From Isoetes taiwanensis (taxonomy: Eukaryota > Streptophyta > Lycopodiopsida > Isoetales > Isoetaceae): a stretch of 64,000 nucleotides of DNA. This document shows positions 11,375 to 23,256 of the stretch, one piece after another. Within the stretch, counting starts at the first letter, position 1. Each line of letters begins with the position of its first letter. A program made the translations under genes and the position numbers. The notes beneath the pieces were generated by a model. The model saw nothing but the letters and a program-made list of their open reading frames with translations. It had not been told where the DNA came from and searched no databases. Location of the stretch: the NCBI GenBank assembly GCA_021234155.1, contig JAJEKV010000073.1:5924001-5988000 (forward strand), read 5' to 3'.

Positions 11375-13856
11375 TACCCCTGGAAAAAGTCAAGAGTGTT
11401 CGCAAACAGGGAGGGGAGCAGGGTTGGTCCGGGAAGGATGCAGATCTTCAGGCCACCAAATGCGGCTGCAGGCATCCCAAACCCTCGAGGCCCTTCTACT
11501 GCGACCCCAGTTGCACCTCCTGCTACAATGGCCTCACCTACCACTGCCAACATGCCACATGTCACCTCCACGTCCACCACCATCCCTTGCGCTGGCATCG
11601 CTAAACCTACTGCCACAACTCTTGCCGGCGAATAGGGATTGTGCCTGCGCATGGTCTCTTGGAATTGTCGGGGCTTCCATGGCAGAAGGGAGACCGTCTC
11701 AACTCGGTTGTCGCCGATATGGACCTCATCTTCCTCATAGAAACATGGGAGCATTCTGGACATAGACTACCCAACTTGCCAGGATACCATCGCTACTCCG
11801 TCTTCAATGAATGCACAGGAAAGCGGGGGCACGGAGGGGTTGCCTGCTACTATCGGACAGCCCTGGCATAGTTAGTTTCCCTGTAAAAAATAGACAAACA
11901 TAACAGGTACCTGTGGGTACGTGTGCAGAATTGCAGTGGTAGCCCTCTCTTTGTGGCAGCTTGCTACGTCCCACATGCCGAAAGCAACTTCTATCACAAC
12001 CATCTGGATGTAGATAGGTTGGAGCCCTATGTCGATCTATATGATGACATACATACAACAGCACAAGCAGGAGGGTAGTGTCATGCTCGCTGGAGACTTC
12101 AATGCCCGCACCGGCATAGAACAGCCGATGAGATTTGACCCTCTGACAGATGATGTATTGCAACTACGCCCTTCAGAAGGAGCTTGGCCGCGGGCATCAG
12201 CTGACAATCAGGTCTCGTGCCATAGGAGGCAGTTGTTGCTGCTCTGCAGTATTTTTGACCTAGTGATTTGCAATGGACTAGCATAGTGGCCGTCCACCAG
12301 CCAGCATGCTTCCAGGTGGGAGAATCAGGGGGTGGGTCCAGCGTGGTAGACTATGTTTTAGTGGCCGAGCAAGACATGCATCTCGTCAAACATTTTCGAG
12401 TGGGAACAGATGGTAGGGATGAGGAGGTAGACTCGGACCACCTCCCCCTCCACTTGCAGCTGGCTTGGCAGGTTGCTCCAGACGCATGTCCGACACCTCC
12501 TCATATGCCCCAGCTCAGACTGGACTATGAGCGCGCTCTTACTTACTCCCAGATGCTTATGGAGGATCTGGCAAGCATCTCACAGTGCTCAATGCTGGAG
12601 CAGCAGGCAGGTAGGCTCATTGACGTCCTCACGGCTGCTACAGAGAGATGTTTTGGCAGAAGTCGTCCCCGACAAACCTCCAGAGCCACGACCTTTCCGC
12701 GTAACCAGTGGTTCGATGCCGAGTGCAAAGAACGCAAACGCTGGCTCCGCCAAGCCACAGATCCTGCTATACGCTCGGATACGGTCAAGCAATACCGTGC
12801 TTTCCTTAAGGCTAAAAAGGCCAGATACATTGCGACGCATCAACAGGAAATGTTCTTCCTCCTGGAACGGCATCTCAGGACCTTCTGGCGAAGAGTACTC
12901 AGGAGGCCAGTGCCGCCCACAGGAAACATAACTCCAGACCAGTGGGGGCAATACCTACAGCAGCTCTACAACTGTAAGGGTGCATTTACCCCCCAACAGG
13001 GCCCAGTGATGGAAATCATGGAGGCAGCGGTAGCACAGGGGCTGTAAAATCTAGCCAATGGAAAGGCACCAGACCTTGATGGCATGCAGGCGGAGTTACT
13101 CAAGTGGGCAAGACCATCCATGGCATTGGTACTAGCCGACATGTTCAACAAGGCATTGCGGGAAGGTTTTCCCCCGCAATGGACCACTAGCAGGGTTGTT
13201 CCAATCTACAAGGCAGGAGTCCCGCACTGCCCGGCCAATTACCGAACCATCATGATCAGCTCAGTCTTTACAAAGCTTCTCGTCGGCATCCTCGAGCGGC
13301 AGTTGACAGGACAGGCAGAGGCAGCAAAAGTGGAGGCATTCACACAGGCAGGATTCAGGCCGAGACACTCAACCATACATCATATCTTCACGCTGCGGAC
13401 TCTGGTTGAGGACAACAGGAACTGTCGACAAGATCTGTATTGCTACTACGTAGACTTCGTCAAGGCTTTTGACACTGTGCCTCGGGAAAAGCTGTGGACA
13501 AGAATGCAGTAGCTAGACGTCCCTGCCAAACTGTAGAACGCAGTGTACAGGTTATATGAGACATGCACAGGCCGACTGCAACCAGCGGGGCAACCATTCG
13601 AGAGCAGTATTGGGGTCTGCCAGGGATGCCCTCTCTTTCCCACACTATCTGGCCTATATATTGATCAGCTGGAGAGATGGCTCGCTGATAATGGAGGCAC
13701 TAGGGCTCAATTCCTACACCAGACCACCAGGCAGCTGATCTATGCTGATGATGTGGACCTCCTAGTACACACTCAAGCAGACCTGCAATGCCATCTCGAT
13801 GCCCTGGACACATTTTGCCAGATGACTGACATGCGCGTCAACTTAGCCAAGCAAGG
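11375..13856 (+). mobile_element. Decayed LINE (LINE-1 of window), endonuclease and RT
   Basis: The order is a Pro/Thr-rich ORF1-like tail (to 11634), then an apurinic-type endonuclease starting RMVSWNCRG (about 11650), with LIFLIETW, LAGDFNART (12085) and VDSDHLPL (12429). A linker with NQWFDAECKERKRWL follows (12700), then reverse transcriptase with NGKAPDLDGMQAELLKW, GFRPRHSTIHH, VDFVKAFDTVP, GVCQGCPL and the active-site box LIYADDVDLL (13736). Stops or frameshifts occur near 11869, 12284, 13045 and 13510, so it is inactive. It ends abruptly where the LTR of element B starts at 13857, so its 3' third is missing. A related piece lies at 52930-53701. Confidence 0.88.
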
Positions 13857-15296
13857 TGCTGCCATGCTATGGCAGCATGGAAGAGCAAGGCACATTTTAC
13901 ATCTTATGCTCACACTCTGATTTGAATTTAGAGACACAAGGAGAATTCATACTTGCACACTTTGAAGACTTGAAGAGCAAGGTAAGGACATTTGACTTAG
14001 GTCACACAAGCAAGGCATGAAGGAGAATCAAGCAAAGTTTGAAGAATTGAAGACCCCTTGAAGAGTTCTTGGTATGTGATGCTATCATTTGAGTTCTAGT
14101 CAAAACTTCCCCTTTTCATGCCATTCACATTCCCCACACTTGCCATGCCATTACCATATCATTCAAAGCACAAAAATTCCACTTGACTTGGTCATACATA
14201 TGGTTAAAGATCAACTTCCTCTCCCTATACGTCAAAATAGGAGAGAGAATGCAAAAATTCCTAAGGGAAACACCCAAAATCAAAATTTGCCTAGAAAATG
14301 CAAATTTCATGCATTTGTGCCTAAATTGACCTATGACAACACCCCAAAAGAGGCCAAGTCACCATACATATCACCCACATTGCCATGTCACACCATGCAT
14401 GTGTCACCACATTGAAATTCTATTTTTTTGCAAAAGTTCTTCAAATCACATGTTTGAATCCATGAGAGAGACACATCATTAATGTCATACACATCATGTC
14501 CACCTCATCAAAGTTTTGACTAGAAAAAATATTCTTAGCCAAGTCATTTGACACCTCACCACACTTGTTTGCCATGTCACCATTACATTGCCAACTCATC
14601 ATGCTCTCTTGCCACATCACCCTCCATACACACCATTTTAAGGCCAAATTTTGAAAGTGCTCATTTGCAAAAAAAGATTCCAGAATCTTCTAGAGCATAA
14701 AAAAAGATTCCTTTTGAAAAAAATAAAATAAAAAAAATCGTTCATCTTGCCCTCCAAATTCAATTTCTTGGGAATCGCGCCTTGGCCTATGTTGCAACAA
14801 ATTTGTCCTATCTACCCCCAAAAGCCTATTTTCCTTAGCCAATCACCCATTGCCACGTGGAACATCCCAAGGCAGGGGGGAGGTACTTGAGGCCCACGGA
14901 TATTACACGTAAATCTTATAAATAATCGATTTATTATTTGTTATATACCTGGAGCTTCCTGATCAAATTTGGCCTGTGGGATATTGTGTTTGAATTGCCA
15001 AGAACCCTAATACTCTGTTAACGCCAAGATCCGGCTAAGTGGCCCGTATAACCACTCAATCATGACTCTAGGTGGCCGAATTGTCTTGTATCGTACCAAG
15101 AATGTATCACAGAAGCTAAAAGACAGAGAATTGATCCGAATTAGCCAAGAACCAGATGAAGCAGGGGAATTTTAAAAGCGGCTTTTGTGCTCAGAGAAGA
15201 TTCGAGGGCTTTGAGGTGAAAAAGAGATTGATTACCTTGAAGAAGGACTGGCTTGCATATTTGGAGCTTGATTCTGCCTTCCACACTTGATATTCA
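13857..15296 (+). mobile_element. 5' LTR of gypsy element B
   Basis: This LTR begins TGCTGCCATGCTATGGCAGCA and ends TTGATATTCA. It matches the 3' LTR at 23257-24886 nearly base for base, but lacks two internal stretches present there (about 130 bases after 14094 and about 45 bases near 14480), giving 1440 versus 1630 bases. A TATA-like CTTATAAATAATCG sits near 14918. The left flank is LINE sequence. Confidence 0.9.
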
Positions 15297-15912
15297 GTCA
15301 TCCATTTCAAAAATCAAAACCCCAAAAAGTAGATCTCTTCTTGCAAAGACCATCAAGGATCATTGTGTGTAGACATTTTGGGAGAAGGCAAAAGCATTAG
15401 ATCCCAAAAAGAAAGCACCAGCATCGAGTTTTGAAATTTAGCTCTCTGCCAGGGATATTCACCAATGACCTGGATAGGAGTGCTTGTTTGGCATATCTGC
15501 CCTTATCAAAGTCTTTCTAACTTTTGTCCCAAGGTACTTCAAGGTCTTGTGCAACTATGGAAACAAGAATCATGATCAAAATCCCTTTGGTTTGCATTTG
15601 ATATACTTTCTTGTAAGGCAGACTTTTTACCCTTCAGGGAAAGCTAAGCCAGGCAATTGTTTAAGCATTTTTTTTGGATTTTTCTGACTCAGAGTGGTTG
15701 CCTTAAGCAATCTGGAGGTTCTAAACCACTGAGGTTGAAGGTTTTGCTAGGAACACCTTCAACATTTTTGGAGGTCCTATCGGGATCTTTTCCTGGAATC
15801 TGAACTCTCCTATGAGAACTAATGAAACATCTGAGCATGTTGAAGCACAGGAGAATCATGAAGCCTCTACTACAGCACCTACTGTGACTATACAAGCAAA
15901 CTCAGGACTTTG
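15297..15912 (+). mobile_element. Leader of element B between 5' LTR and gag
   Basis: No gene is seen. The bases after the LTR (GTCATCCATTTC) do not match the common tRNA-iMet primer site TGGTATCAGAGC, so the primer binding site is not identified. Confidence 0.55.
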
Positions 15913-17488
15913 AGTTGAACATGCCAATCCTCGTTCCTACCTTTGATCCAAGCATGAATGCTAACAATTTTCTAAAGACTTTTGAAGAGTATTACCAAGA
16001 ATATGGACACAAGAAAGGTTGCAAGTTCTCTGAGTTTAAAAAATGTTTCAAGAATGATGAGGTTAGAGCTTGGCTTATGTTATGAGTTTAGGAGCTAAAT
16101 CTTGGGATGAATTGGTCAAGAAATTCTTGGCAAGGTTTGGTAAGCTTTTGGATCCTCAGGATTTGATCTTTGATTTGCAAACCTTTCATATTAAACATGG
16201 TGAGAGTGTTCATCAATATGTGGAAAGGTTTAATCTTTATCTTGTCAAGTGTCAGATCAATCAAGTTCCTAACCATACTCTGCATCTTGTGGCATCTTTT
16301 ATCAGAGGTTTAAGCAGTAGATCAAGAATACACAGGAAGATGCTAAAGATTAAAAAACAAGAAGGTTTTGACACAATACATAAGGCCTTCACTAAAGCCA
16401 CTGAAATTGCAGATATGATCTCCTACTTACCAGATGACATGCACCCACCTCATGATCCCTTTTTTCCAGATTATGAACAAGAATACATGGGACCAGGACC
16501 TGTGCCAGTTTATGCTATTCAAAAGGAAAAGAAAAAAACAAAGTTGGAGGATGCTAAGAGTCATGTTGCAGATGTGAGAGCTGAGATCACTAAAGTCTCA
16601 GAGGCCTTAGTAGAGATAACCAAGCAACTTCAAGAGATGAAGAATTCAAAGTTTGAGAAGAAGATTTATCCACCCTGTGCTCACTGTTCGAGAAATTCTC
16701 ACTTATCTGATTACAGTTGGTACAGGCCTTGTACAAGATGTGGTAAAAGAGGGCATTTTGGTAAGGAATGCCCTGTGTGTGCCTTTTGCAAAGCTATAGG
16801 ACATTATGAAAATAGATATAGTGTGAAAGAGTATTTTGCTAGGCAAGAAAAATCTAAGCCTAATGAACAAAATGCTTCCATCAGATTTGTGCAGGAAATT
16901 GAAGAACAGGAGGAGATTATGGCTGTGCATACTAGAGGAATGAACAATGCAAAGGGAAAAGAGCCAACACGTGCCAATGATAATGCTGTAAAACACAAGG
17001 AAATTGAGCAAAATATGGTTGTACCTCCTCCCTCTGTTCAAAAATATTTGAAAAAGGATAAAGATAGTGAGGACTTTGAGTATTTGCTAAAAAACTCTAA
17101 AATCAGTGTTGACTTGCTAACTCTGCTCAAGATAGCTCCATCCTACAGGAAAAAAGTGCTCAATTTAACCAAAGAGGATGAGTTTGCTCTGACTAATCAT
17201 ATTGAGGAACACATGCTTACTCAGGAGGATTATGACCCATGGGCTTTCACTTGCGTTGCCAGAACGGGCAAAAAAATCTTGACCAAGGTCCTACTGGATG
17301 GGGGATCATCTTTGAATGTTATGCCTCATCATGTCATGAGTATGTGGCCTTGAGATAGATAAGAAAGCTCCAATGGTTTTAAAATCTTTCTCCAATACAA
17401 AGATTAACCCTGTAGGAATAGTCAGCAATGTGCCTATTGATGTTGAGGGTATAATTGTTGCAGCTAACTTTGTTGTGGCTGCTTTTTA
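15913..17488 (+). pseudogene. Gag-protease of gypsy element B
   Basis: Gag probably starts near MPILVPTFDPSMNANN (about 15920), hits a stop at 16079-16081 and continues in another frame from 16070. It includes WDELVKKFLARFGKL and HGESVHQYVERFNLYL, a coiled acidic stretch, and a zinc knuckle CTRCGKRGHFGKEC (CX2CX4HX4C, near 16730) beside further Cys-rich sequence. The aspartic protease active site reads LLDGGSSLNVM (near 17295), a DGG variant usual in some plant gypsy groups. A frameshift lies near 17347 and a TAA at 17487-17489. Gag packages the element RNA and the protease matures the polyprotein. The breaks make this copy defective but young enough to read. Confidence 0.9.
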
Positions 17489-17519
17489 AGGGATAGAAGA
17501 CAAGTCAGAGATATATGAT

Positions 17520-19139
17520 TTGCTTTTGGGAAGGCAATTGCTTTCTATAGTTGATGCCAGGCCTGTTTGGTCAAAAGGGGAGTGCACTATTTCCAATGGT
17601 AAGAAAAAGGTAACATTATATAACAAGATGGGTGAATTTGAGGCCTTAAATTTCATAGAAGAGGAGGTGCTGATGTCGAATCCATGTAGAGAGTTTGAAT
17701 TAAATGCAAGCAAACAAGTACCCAACTTGGAGCTCCCCATTCAACTAGCATTGCCAAAACAAAATAACTTTGCTTACTTATGGTTTGATGGTGGTGTTTC
17801 TAAAAGACGGAGTGTGGCCTCATCTGTTGCTATTCTCAAAGATTCTTCCAATAGATTGCTTGCAAAATTAGGCAGAATTTTTCCAAATACAACCTCAAAT
17901 ATGGCAGAATACAAGGCTTTGATAGTAGGTCTCCAAGAGGCAAAGAATTTGAATATTGATGAAGTTGTTATATTTGGGGATTCTCAACTTGTTTGCAGGC
18001 AAATATTGAGTGAATATCAAGCTAAGAATGAAGAGATGATCTTGCTTAGAGATCAAGCTATGTGTGAGTTGAAGAATTTCAAAATTTGGAGGCTCTGTCA
18101 TGTACCAAGGGAACATAATGGTGAAGCTGATGCACTTTGCAAAAGTGTTCTTCTCGAGCACTTAGCAGAAGGAGCAATTCAAGAGGAAGAACTGGAGAAA
18201 AAAGACCTGCAACAACTATATCCAATTCTGATAATCAATGCTAGTAAGGAAAAACAGGTAAAGGAAATCAAATTGAACAAGAAAGGTTTAGATAGAGTTC
18301 TGTATGTTGGAGATTTGTTCAAGGAAGAAGATAATACCTTTGTCACTAATTTCTTTGATGATTGGAAGGATATTTTTGCTTGGGACTATGATGAGTTGGT
18401 TGGTGTTGACAGAAGTATTTGTGAGTTTGAGATAAAAATTAAAGAAGGTATGACTGTGGTACAAAAACTCAGAAGAATTAATGCATCCTTGCTAGGCCTA
18501 ATTAAAGAGAAGTTATATAAAATGAAGGATGCAGGTGTGATTGCAGAGATTGTAAACCCTAAATGGTCTTGCATTGTCCCAGTAGAAAAGAAAAATAAAA
18601 CCATAAGGATTTGCATTGACTATAGGGATTTAAATAAAGCTACCATCAAAGATTGCTACCCTTTGCCATTTTTAGAAGAAGTTTTGCATGCTGTTGCAGG
18701 TAAAGACATATATTCTTTCTTGGATGGTTTCTCAGGTTTCAATCAAATAAGCATAAAGGAGGAGGATCAGCCAAAGACTTCATTCATCACACCATGGAGA
18801 ACATTTGCCATGAAAAGGATGCCCTTTGGATTAATGAATGCATCTGCAACTTTCCAAAGAGCTATGGACACCATTTTCAAAGACATGCCTACTAATGCTT
18901 TTCGTGTCTTCTTGGATGATCTTTGCTTAGGAACCTTCCTCAAAAGTCATTTTGATGTTCTAACCAAGTTATTTGCCTTGTGCAGAAAAGAAGGAGTCAG
19001 TTTAAATCCAAAGAAATGCGTTTTCTTGTGTTCAAGAGGAGAATTGCTTGGGTATGTTGTGTCTACAAAAGGCATTCAAGTGGCTGAAGCTAAGGTTGAG
19101 GTTTTGAAAAAGTTAGCACCTCCCAAAACACTCAAATAG
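17520..19139 (+). CDS. Pol of element B: RNase H-like domain followed by reverse transcriptase
   Basis: The open frame is 539 codons. Residues about 84-212 form an RNase H fold of the RVT_3/archaeal type, with Asp90 in WFDGG, Glu130 in NMAEYKAL, Asp154 in FGDSQLV and Asp204 in GEADAL, so the full DEDD set is present. The reverse transcriptase follows: KWSCIVPVEKKN, RICIDYRDLNKAT, FLDGFSGFNQI (Asp402), MPFGLMNASATFQRAM, and the FLDD box at 464-467. Having an RNase H upstream of RT, in addition to the usual one downstream (19160-19650), is unusual. It continues the protease reading after the stop at 17487 and ends at a TAG near 19137 that interrupts the KTLK*VKSFMG connection. It probably derives from one long gag-pol frame. 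Confidence 0.88.
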   Translation: MLLGRQLLSIVDARPVWSKGECTISNGKKKVTLYNKMGEFEALNFIEEEVLMSNPCREFELNASKQVPNLELPIQLALPKQNNFAYLWFDGGVSKRRSVASSVAILKDSSNRLLAKLGRIFPNTTSNMAEYKALIVGLQEAKNLNIDEVVIFGDSQLVCRQILSEYQAKNEEMILLRDQAMCELKNFKIWRLCHVPREHNGEADALCKSVLLEHLAEGAIQEEELEKKDLQQLYPILIINASKEKQVKEIKLNKKGLDRVLYVGDLFKEEDNTFVTNFFDDWKDIFAWDYDELVGVDRSICEFEIKIKEGMTVVQKLRRINASLLGLIKEKLYKMKDAGVIAEIVNPKWSCIVPVEKKNKTIRICIDYRDLNKATIKDCYPLPFLEEVLHAVAGKDIYSFLDGFSGFNQISIKEEDQPKTSFITPWRTFAMKRMPFGLMNASATFQRAMDTIFKDMPTNAFRVFLDDLCLGTFLKSHFDVLTKLFALCRKEGVSLNPKKCVFLCSRGELLGYVVSTKGIQVAEAKVEVLKKLAPPKTLK

Positions 19140-19651
19140 GTAAAAAGCTTCATGGGAATGACTAGTTTTCTGAGAATGTATGTCCCTCACTTCTCACACA
19201 CCATGAATCCAATTTCTAACCTCACAAAGGTTGGGAAATTTCCAAGAGTGAAAGCAAGCATATTCTGGTTGATTGGAATGAAAAGTGTCATGAATCCTTT
19301 GACAAAATCATTAATGCCATCTCCAATTCCATCCTGTTGAAACCCCCTGATTTAGAAAAGCCTTTCAAAGCTTGTATCAGTGTTACTAAAAAGGCAATTG
19401 GTGTTGCTTTACTGCAAGAAGACCATGTTATTGCTTTTGCTAGTAAAATGTGGTCTGACACTGAGCTAAGATATCCTAGATTGGAAAAGAGTGCAGCAGC
19501 TCTGATGTTTTTGATAGAGATGCAGGGACATTTGCTACAAAATAGCCAACAAGTTTATATGAGGCAGAATCCTTTGTCACTCCTTTTTGCAAAGAAACAG
19601 CCTAAAGCAAAGTTGTGTAAATGGGCCTGTAAAGTTCAGACCTATAATACC
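19140..19651 (+). pseudogene. RT connection and RNase H domain of element B
   Basis: This continues the reverse transcriptase. FMGMTSFLRMYVPHFS is the typical post-RT thumb and connection, and the gypsy RNase H follows from about 19337: PFKACISVTKKAIGVAL, VIAFASKMWSDTELRYP, ALMFLIEMQGHLL. The usual catalytic Asp of LDAS is replaced (CISVTKKAIG), so this RNase H may be inactive. A stop occurs near 19338. The domain is cut at about 19651 by the inserted LINE, shortly after KWACKVQTYN. Confidence 0.85.
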
Positions 19652-21205
19652 TAGCAAAAGCATTTGACACAGTGGATAGATCTGATTTGGCTGCGAGATT
19701 GGAATGGCTGCAGGTCCCTGCCGACCTACGTCATGCCATAGTTGTATTGTATAAGGAGGTACTTATAGAACTTTCTTTACCTTGCTCAAAACTGGTTGCT
19801 AGTACCATTGGGGTGAAACAGGGATGCCCCTGTTCGCCAACCCTCTTTGGTCTCTTTATTGACGAACTCGAAAGCTGGCTAGCCAGAATGGGAGGGATTG
19901 GTGCTAAGGTAGGTGCATATCTGATACAATTGCTTTTATTCGCTGATGACATTGTGCTTATTTCTAAGAGTGTCGAGGGGCTGCAGCAACATCTTGATGT
20001 CTTGGATGAGTTTTGCAAGGAGAAGCAATTAACAGTGAACCTGTCTAAATCAAAGGTGATGATCTTTGGTACTCGAGTTAAGACCCCCTTTACAATTGGT
20101 GGAAAGATATTGGAACAAGTAAGTGAATATAAATATCTAGGTATTGAGATAACTAGCAACTATAGATGGAGTTCAGCAGCATGTAAAAGGACATCTGGTG
20201 GCCTTAGATCTCTCTATGCAATGCTGCATACATGTCGAGTAAATAACTTTTGGGATTGGAAACTCCGAAAATTGCTTTATGGGGTTTTGGTAAGGCCGGT
20301 TGTGCTTTATGGCTGCCCAGCATGGGCACCTGGACTATCACAGCAAGGATGGAAACAGATTGAGCTTGTTCAGAAGCGCTTTATTGCAGAGGAACTAGGG
20401 ATTAAGTCCCAAACCCCTTATTGTATAATGCTGGCTGAAGTTGGTATGTTGTCACTTGAAGCTGAAGCTTTATGTCGCACTATCGCCTATGTTAATCGAG
20501 TTCTCACTCTGCCAGAATGGCGACTCCCTTTCTAGGCAATGCAACAGTCATCTGAGAAAGGGTGGTTTCGACAGGTAGATACATGGGCAAGTCGCTGGAG
20601 CCTAGGGGGGAGTCACTGGCCTATGACTTTGAAATTTACTGAAATAAGAGCCGCCGTGTCAGAAAAATTCTTGCAGCATTTGTGGACCATGGATGGTAAT
20701 GATAATGAAGTAAAAAAGAGCTTCTACCAGAGCACAATAAATTCCATGGTAGAATATAAAGAACCTCAATACTTGATGGCAAATATTGACAAGAGAAATC
20801 GGAGGTTAATCTCCCAACTTAGAACATCTTCACATCAGCTTCATATTGAAACAGGAAGATGGTATGGGACGCCCAGGGAAGAAAGATTTTGCCCAAGCTG
20901 TATGGATCCAAAGATCGAATCTGAGGTGCATGCGTTTCTAGAATGTCCTGCATATGATCATATTAGATTGAAATATGGAATTTTTGGCACTACTTTATCT
21001 GAATTGCTACACTCTCCTCCACATACTCTTAGCTCATACCTAAGGGAGGTTTGGAAGGAGCGTGCGGATATTATTGAGTTGTTTAATCATGCTGAAATGT
21101 TAGAAAACAGTATGGACTTTGATTGATTGTACAGTTTGCCATATGGGCCTGAGGGTCCGAAATGGCTTGAATAAATTATTATTATTATTATTATAATATT
21201 ATTAT
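19652..21205 (+). mobile_element. 5'-truncated LINE (LINE-2) inserted in element B
   Basis: Sequence starts inside a LINE reverse transcriptase (AKAFDTVDRSDL), continues with GVKQGCPCSPTLFGLFIDELE and the active-site box LLFADDIVLI (about 19939), then RT thumb and C-terminal domain. A TAG at 20533-20535 interrupts it. The C-terminal part (20539-21126) carries a zinc knuckle CPSCMDPKIESEVHAFLEC (CX2CX8HX4C). The 3' end is an AATAAATTATTATTATTAT tail (21169-21205), as expected for target-primed reverse transcription. Gypsy sequence resumes immediately after. The 5' truncation is typical of LINEs. It is the same broad group as LINE-1 and the 52.9 kb fragment. No clear target duplication can be read. 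Confidence 0.9.
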
Positions 21206-22508
21206 CAAAGTTATGAATTTAGTGGAGAATCCCAGTGCCTATCTGCCTTATGTTCTATTTGAACACGAGGATCAAGGTGGTTTGAATGATGTTGATTTTG
21301 TTACTAACTTAGTTGCTTTTCATGCAAAAGACTTGGACTGGCATTGTGAGATCAAAAATTATCTTCAACAATGAAGTGCCAAAGAACTTGAGCAGCAGTC
21401 AAGAAAGGAGATTTAGGGAGAAATGCAAAAAAATCAGGCTCATTGAGGATGTATTGTGCAAGGTTGACAAGGAGGGAGTATTGTTGAGATGTGTTGATGA
21501 TGAAGAGGCCAGAATGATTATTGAAGCGGGATATGTGGAGGACATTTTGCTGCTGACACAACTGCCAAGAAAATCTTGAGGTCAGGATATTTTTGGCCTA
21601 CCCTTTTCAAAGATTGTTATGATGTTATAAAATGCTGTCATAAATGCCAAATTTTTGGTAGAAGAACCTTGCAATCAGCTCCCCTCACTGCTATAACTTC
21701 TCCTGGACCTTTTTAAACTTGGGGTTTAGATTTCATAGGTCCAATAGATCCACCTTCCTCGGCTCAACATCAATTCATACTTGTAGCTACAGATTACTTC
21801 ACTAAGTGGGCTGAAACAATTCCCTTGAGGGAGGCAAATGCGTATGCTACTGCAAGATTCCTCCATGAAAACATTTGTGCCAGGTTTGGCATTCCTTTTA
21901 AGATTGTCTCTGATAGAGGAAGTCAGTTTATCAATCAAACAATTGCATTGTTGCTAGCTACCCTCAAGGTCAAACACACTAAAAGCTCATCCTATTACCC
22001 TCAAGGCAATGGTCAAGCAAAGTCAACCAACACAGTTCTCAAGTCAATCCTGAAGAAGACTATCAGCATTTCAAAGAAAGATTGGCACCTAAAACTCCAT
22101 GATGCACTTTGGGCCTATAGAACCACAATTAAAGCATCCATCAAACACACACCTTTTAGTTTGGTTTATGGTATAGAGTCAGTAGTACCTATTGAATTGG
22201 AACGTCCATCACTCAGATTGGCATACCAGATAAATCTAGAAATGGATGAGGCTTTAAAGGCCAGGTATGTGAGATTGCAGCTTGAAGAGCACAGGTATGA
22301 GGCAGAGAATGTTGTTATGATAAAAAAGGCCAAGGATATTGCAGCTTTCAAAGCAGCTCACAAACTCCAAGGTACTCTGAAGTCAGGTGAGTTAGTTTTG
22401 AAATGGAATAAAGCAAGGGAAGACATAGCATCCAAGTTTGAAAATCTCTGGGAAGGGCCTTTTGAAGTCATTGAAAAGGTAACAACATGTTGCCCTGAGC
22501 TTATTTAG
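21206..22508 (+). pseudogene. Integrase of gypsy element B
   Basis: After the LINE, element B resumes with a linker (VMNLVENPS...) and integrase. GGHFAADTTAKKIL and KCCHKCQ are the zinc-binding part, with a frameshift near 21530 and the usual first His not seen. The core has GLDFIGP (Asp near 21730), KIVSDRGSQF (Asp near 21912) and GNGQAKSTN (near 22007), where the expected Glu of the DDE triad is Lys. The C-terminal part ends with the GPFEV motif. A TAA follows SPGPF at 21715. No chromodomain is visible. Integrase inserts the cDNA into host DNA; loss of the Glu should abolish catalysis. Confidence 0.9.
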
Positions 22509-23256
22509 TTGAGAAGCATTTGGAATTTTTAGGTAGATTTAGTTTGCTTTGGTTGAATATTATGCAAAAAAGTAAAAAGAGAAATAAAAGAAAAAGACAA
22601 AAAACAATTCAGGAGTTTCAGGTGTTTAGCTTTTGTTTTCAGATTTTAGCTTTGGTATTGATTAATCTTTTTAGTTCACACCAGTGATGCAAAAGCAAGA
22701 GATTTGTTTAGGTTCTGATCTAGTCGAGGTTCAAATCAAGTACGAACATTGTCAAAGCCACGAATTCCATGCAGGAGCATCTGAATTTACAATCATTCAT
22801 CTCATTACTCATTCACTGCTCTCCATTTCACACCATATCCATAGTTGCTGCCATTCTCTCCACAACAACAACTCATTTGAGCTAATAGATTTTTTTCCAC
22901 ATGCAGGTGCATCCTGATACATACATTCCATACTCATCTGCTCAAGACTTTTCCCTGCTCCACATAAAACACTTCAGATCTCTACCAAATCCATAAAACT
23001 ATTGTCATGTGTCCATCCAGCAACTCATATTTTGCTAATGATTCCATTTATCATGCAGGTTCATTTGAAAACCACCTCCATATTCATATTCATATCATAC
23101 TGAACCCTACCATCACCACGTTTCCTCAATCCATTGCAGGTCCATTGAATTGCCAAACATACCCTAATATTGGCAATTGGCTGGAGTTCTATCCTAATTA
23201 TCGAGCAGCAAGAAAAAAGGGGCTGGAGACCAGCCTGTTCTTTTAGTTTGGCATAA
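22509..23256 (+). mobile_element. 3' noncoding internal region of element B
   Basis: No gene is seen. CATGCAGG-type motifs recur at about 22768, 22902 and 23054. The stretch AAAAAAGGGGCTGGAGACC (about 23213-23231) is purine-rich and could be the polypurine tract, though it sits about 25 bases before the LTR start. Confidence 0.6.

Noticed and set aside
11374-11763. A 129-codon minus-strand frame with a glycine- and valine-rich middle
   Set aside because: It is antisense to the LINE ORF1 tail and endonuclease, whose motifs are clear on the plus strand.
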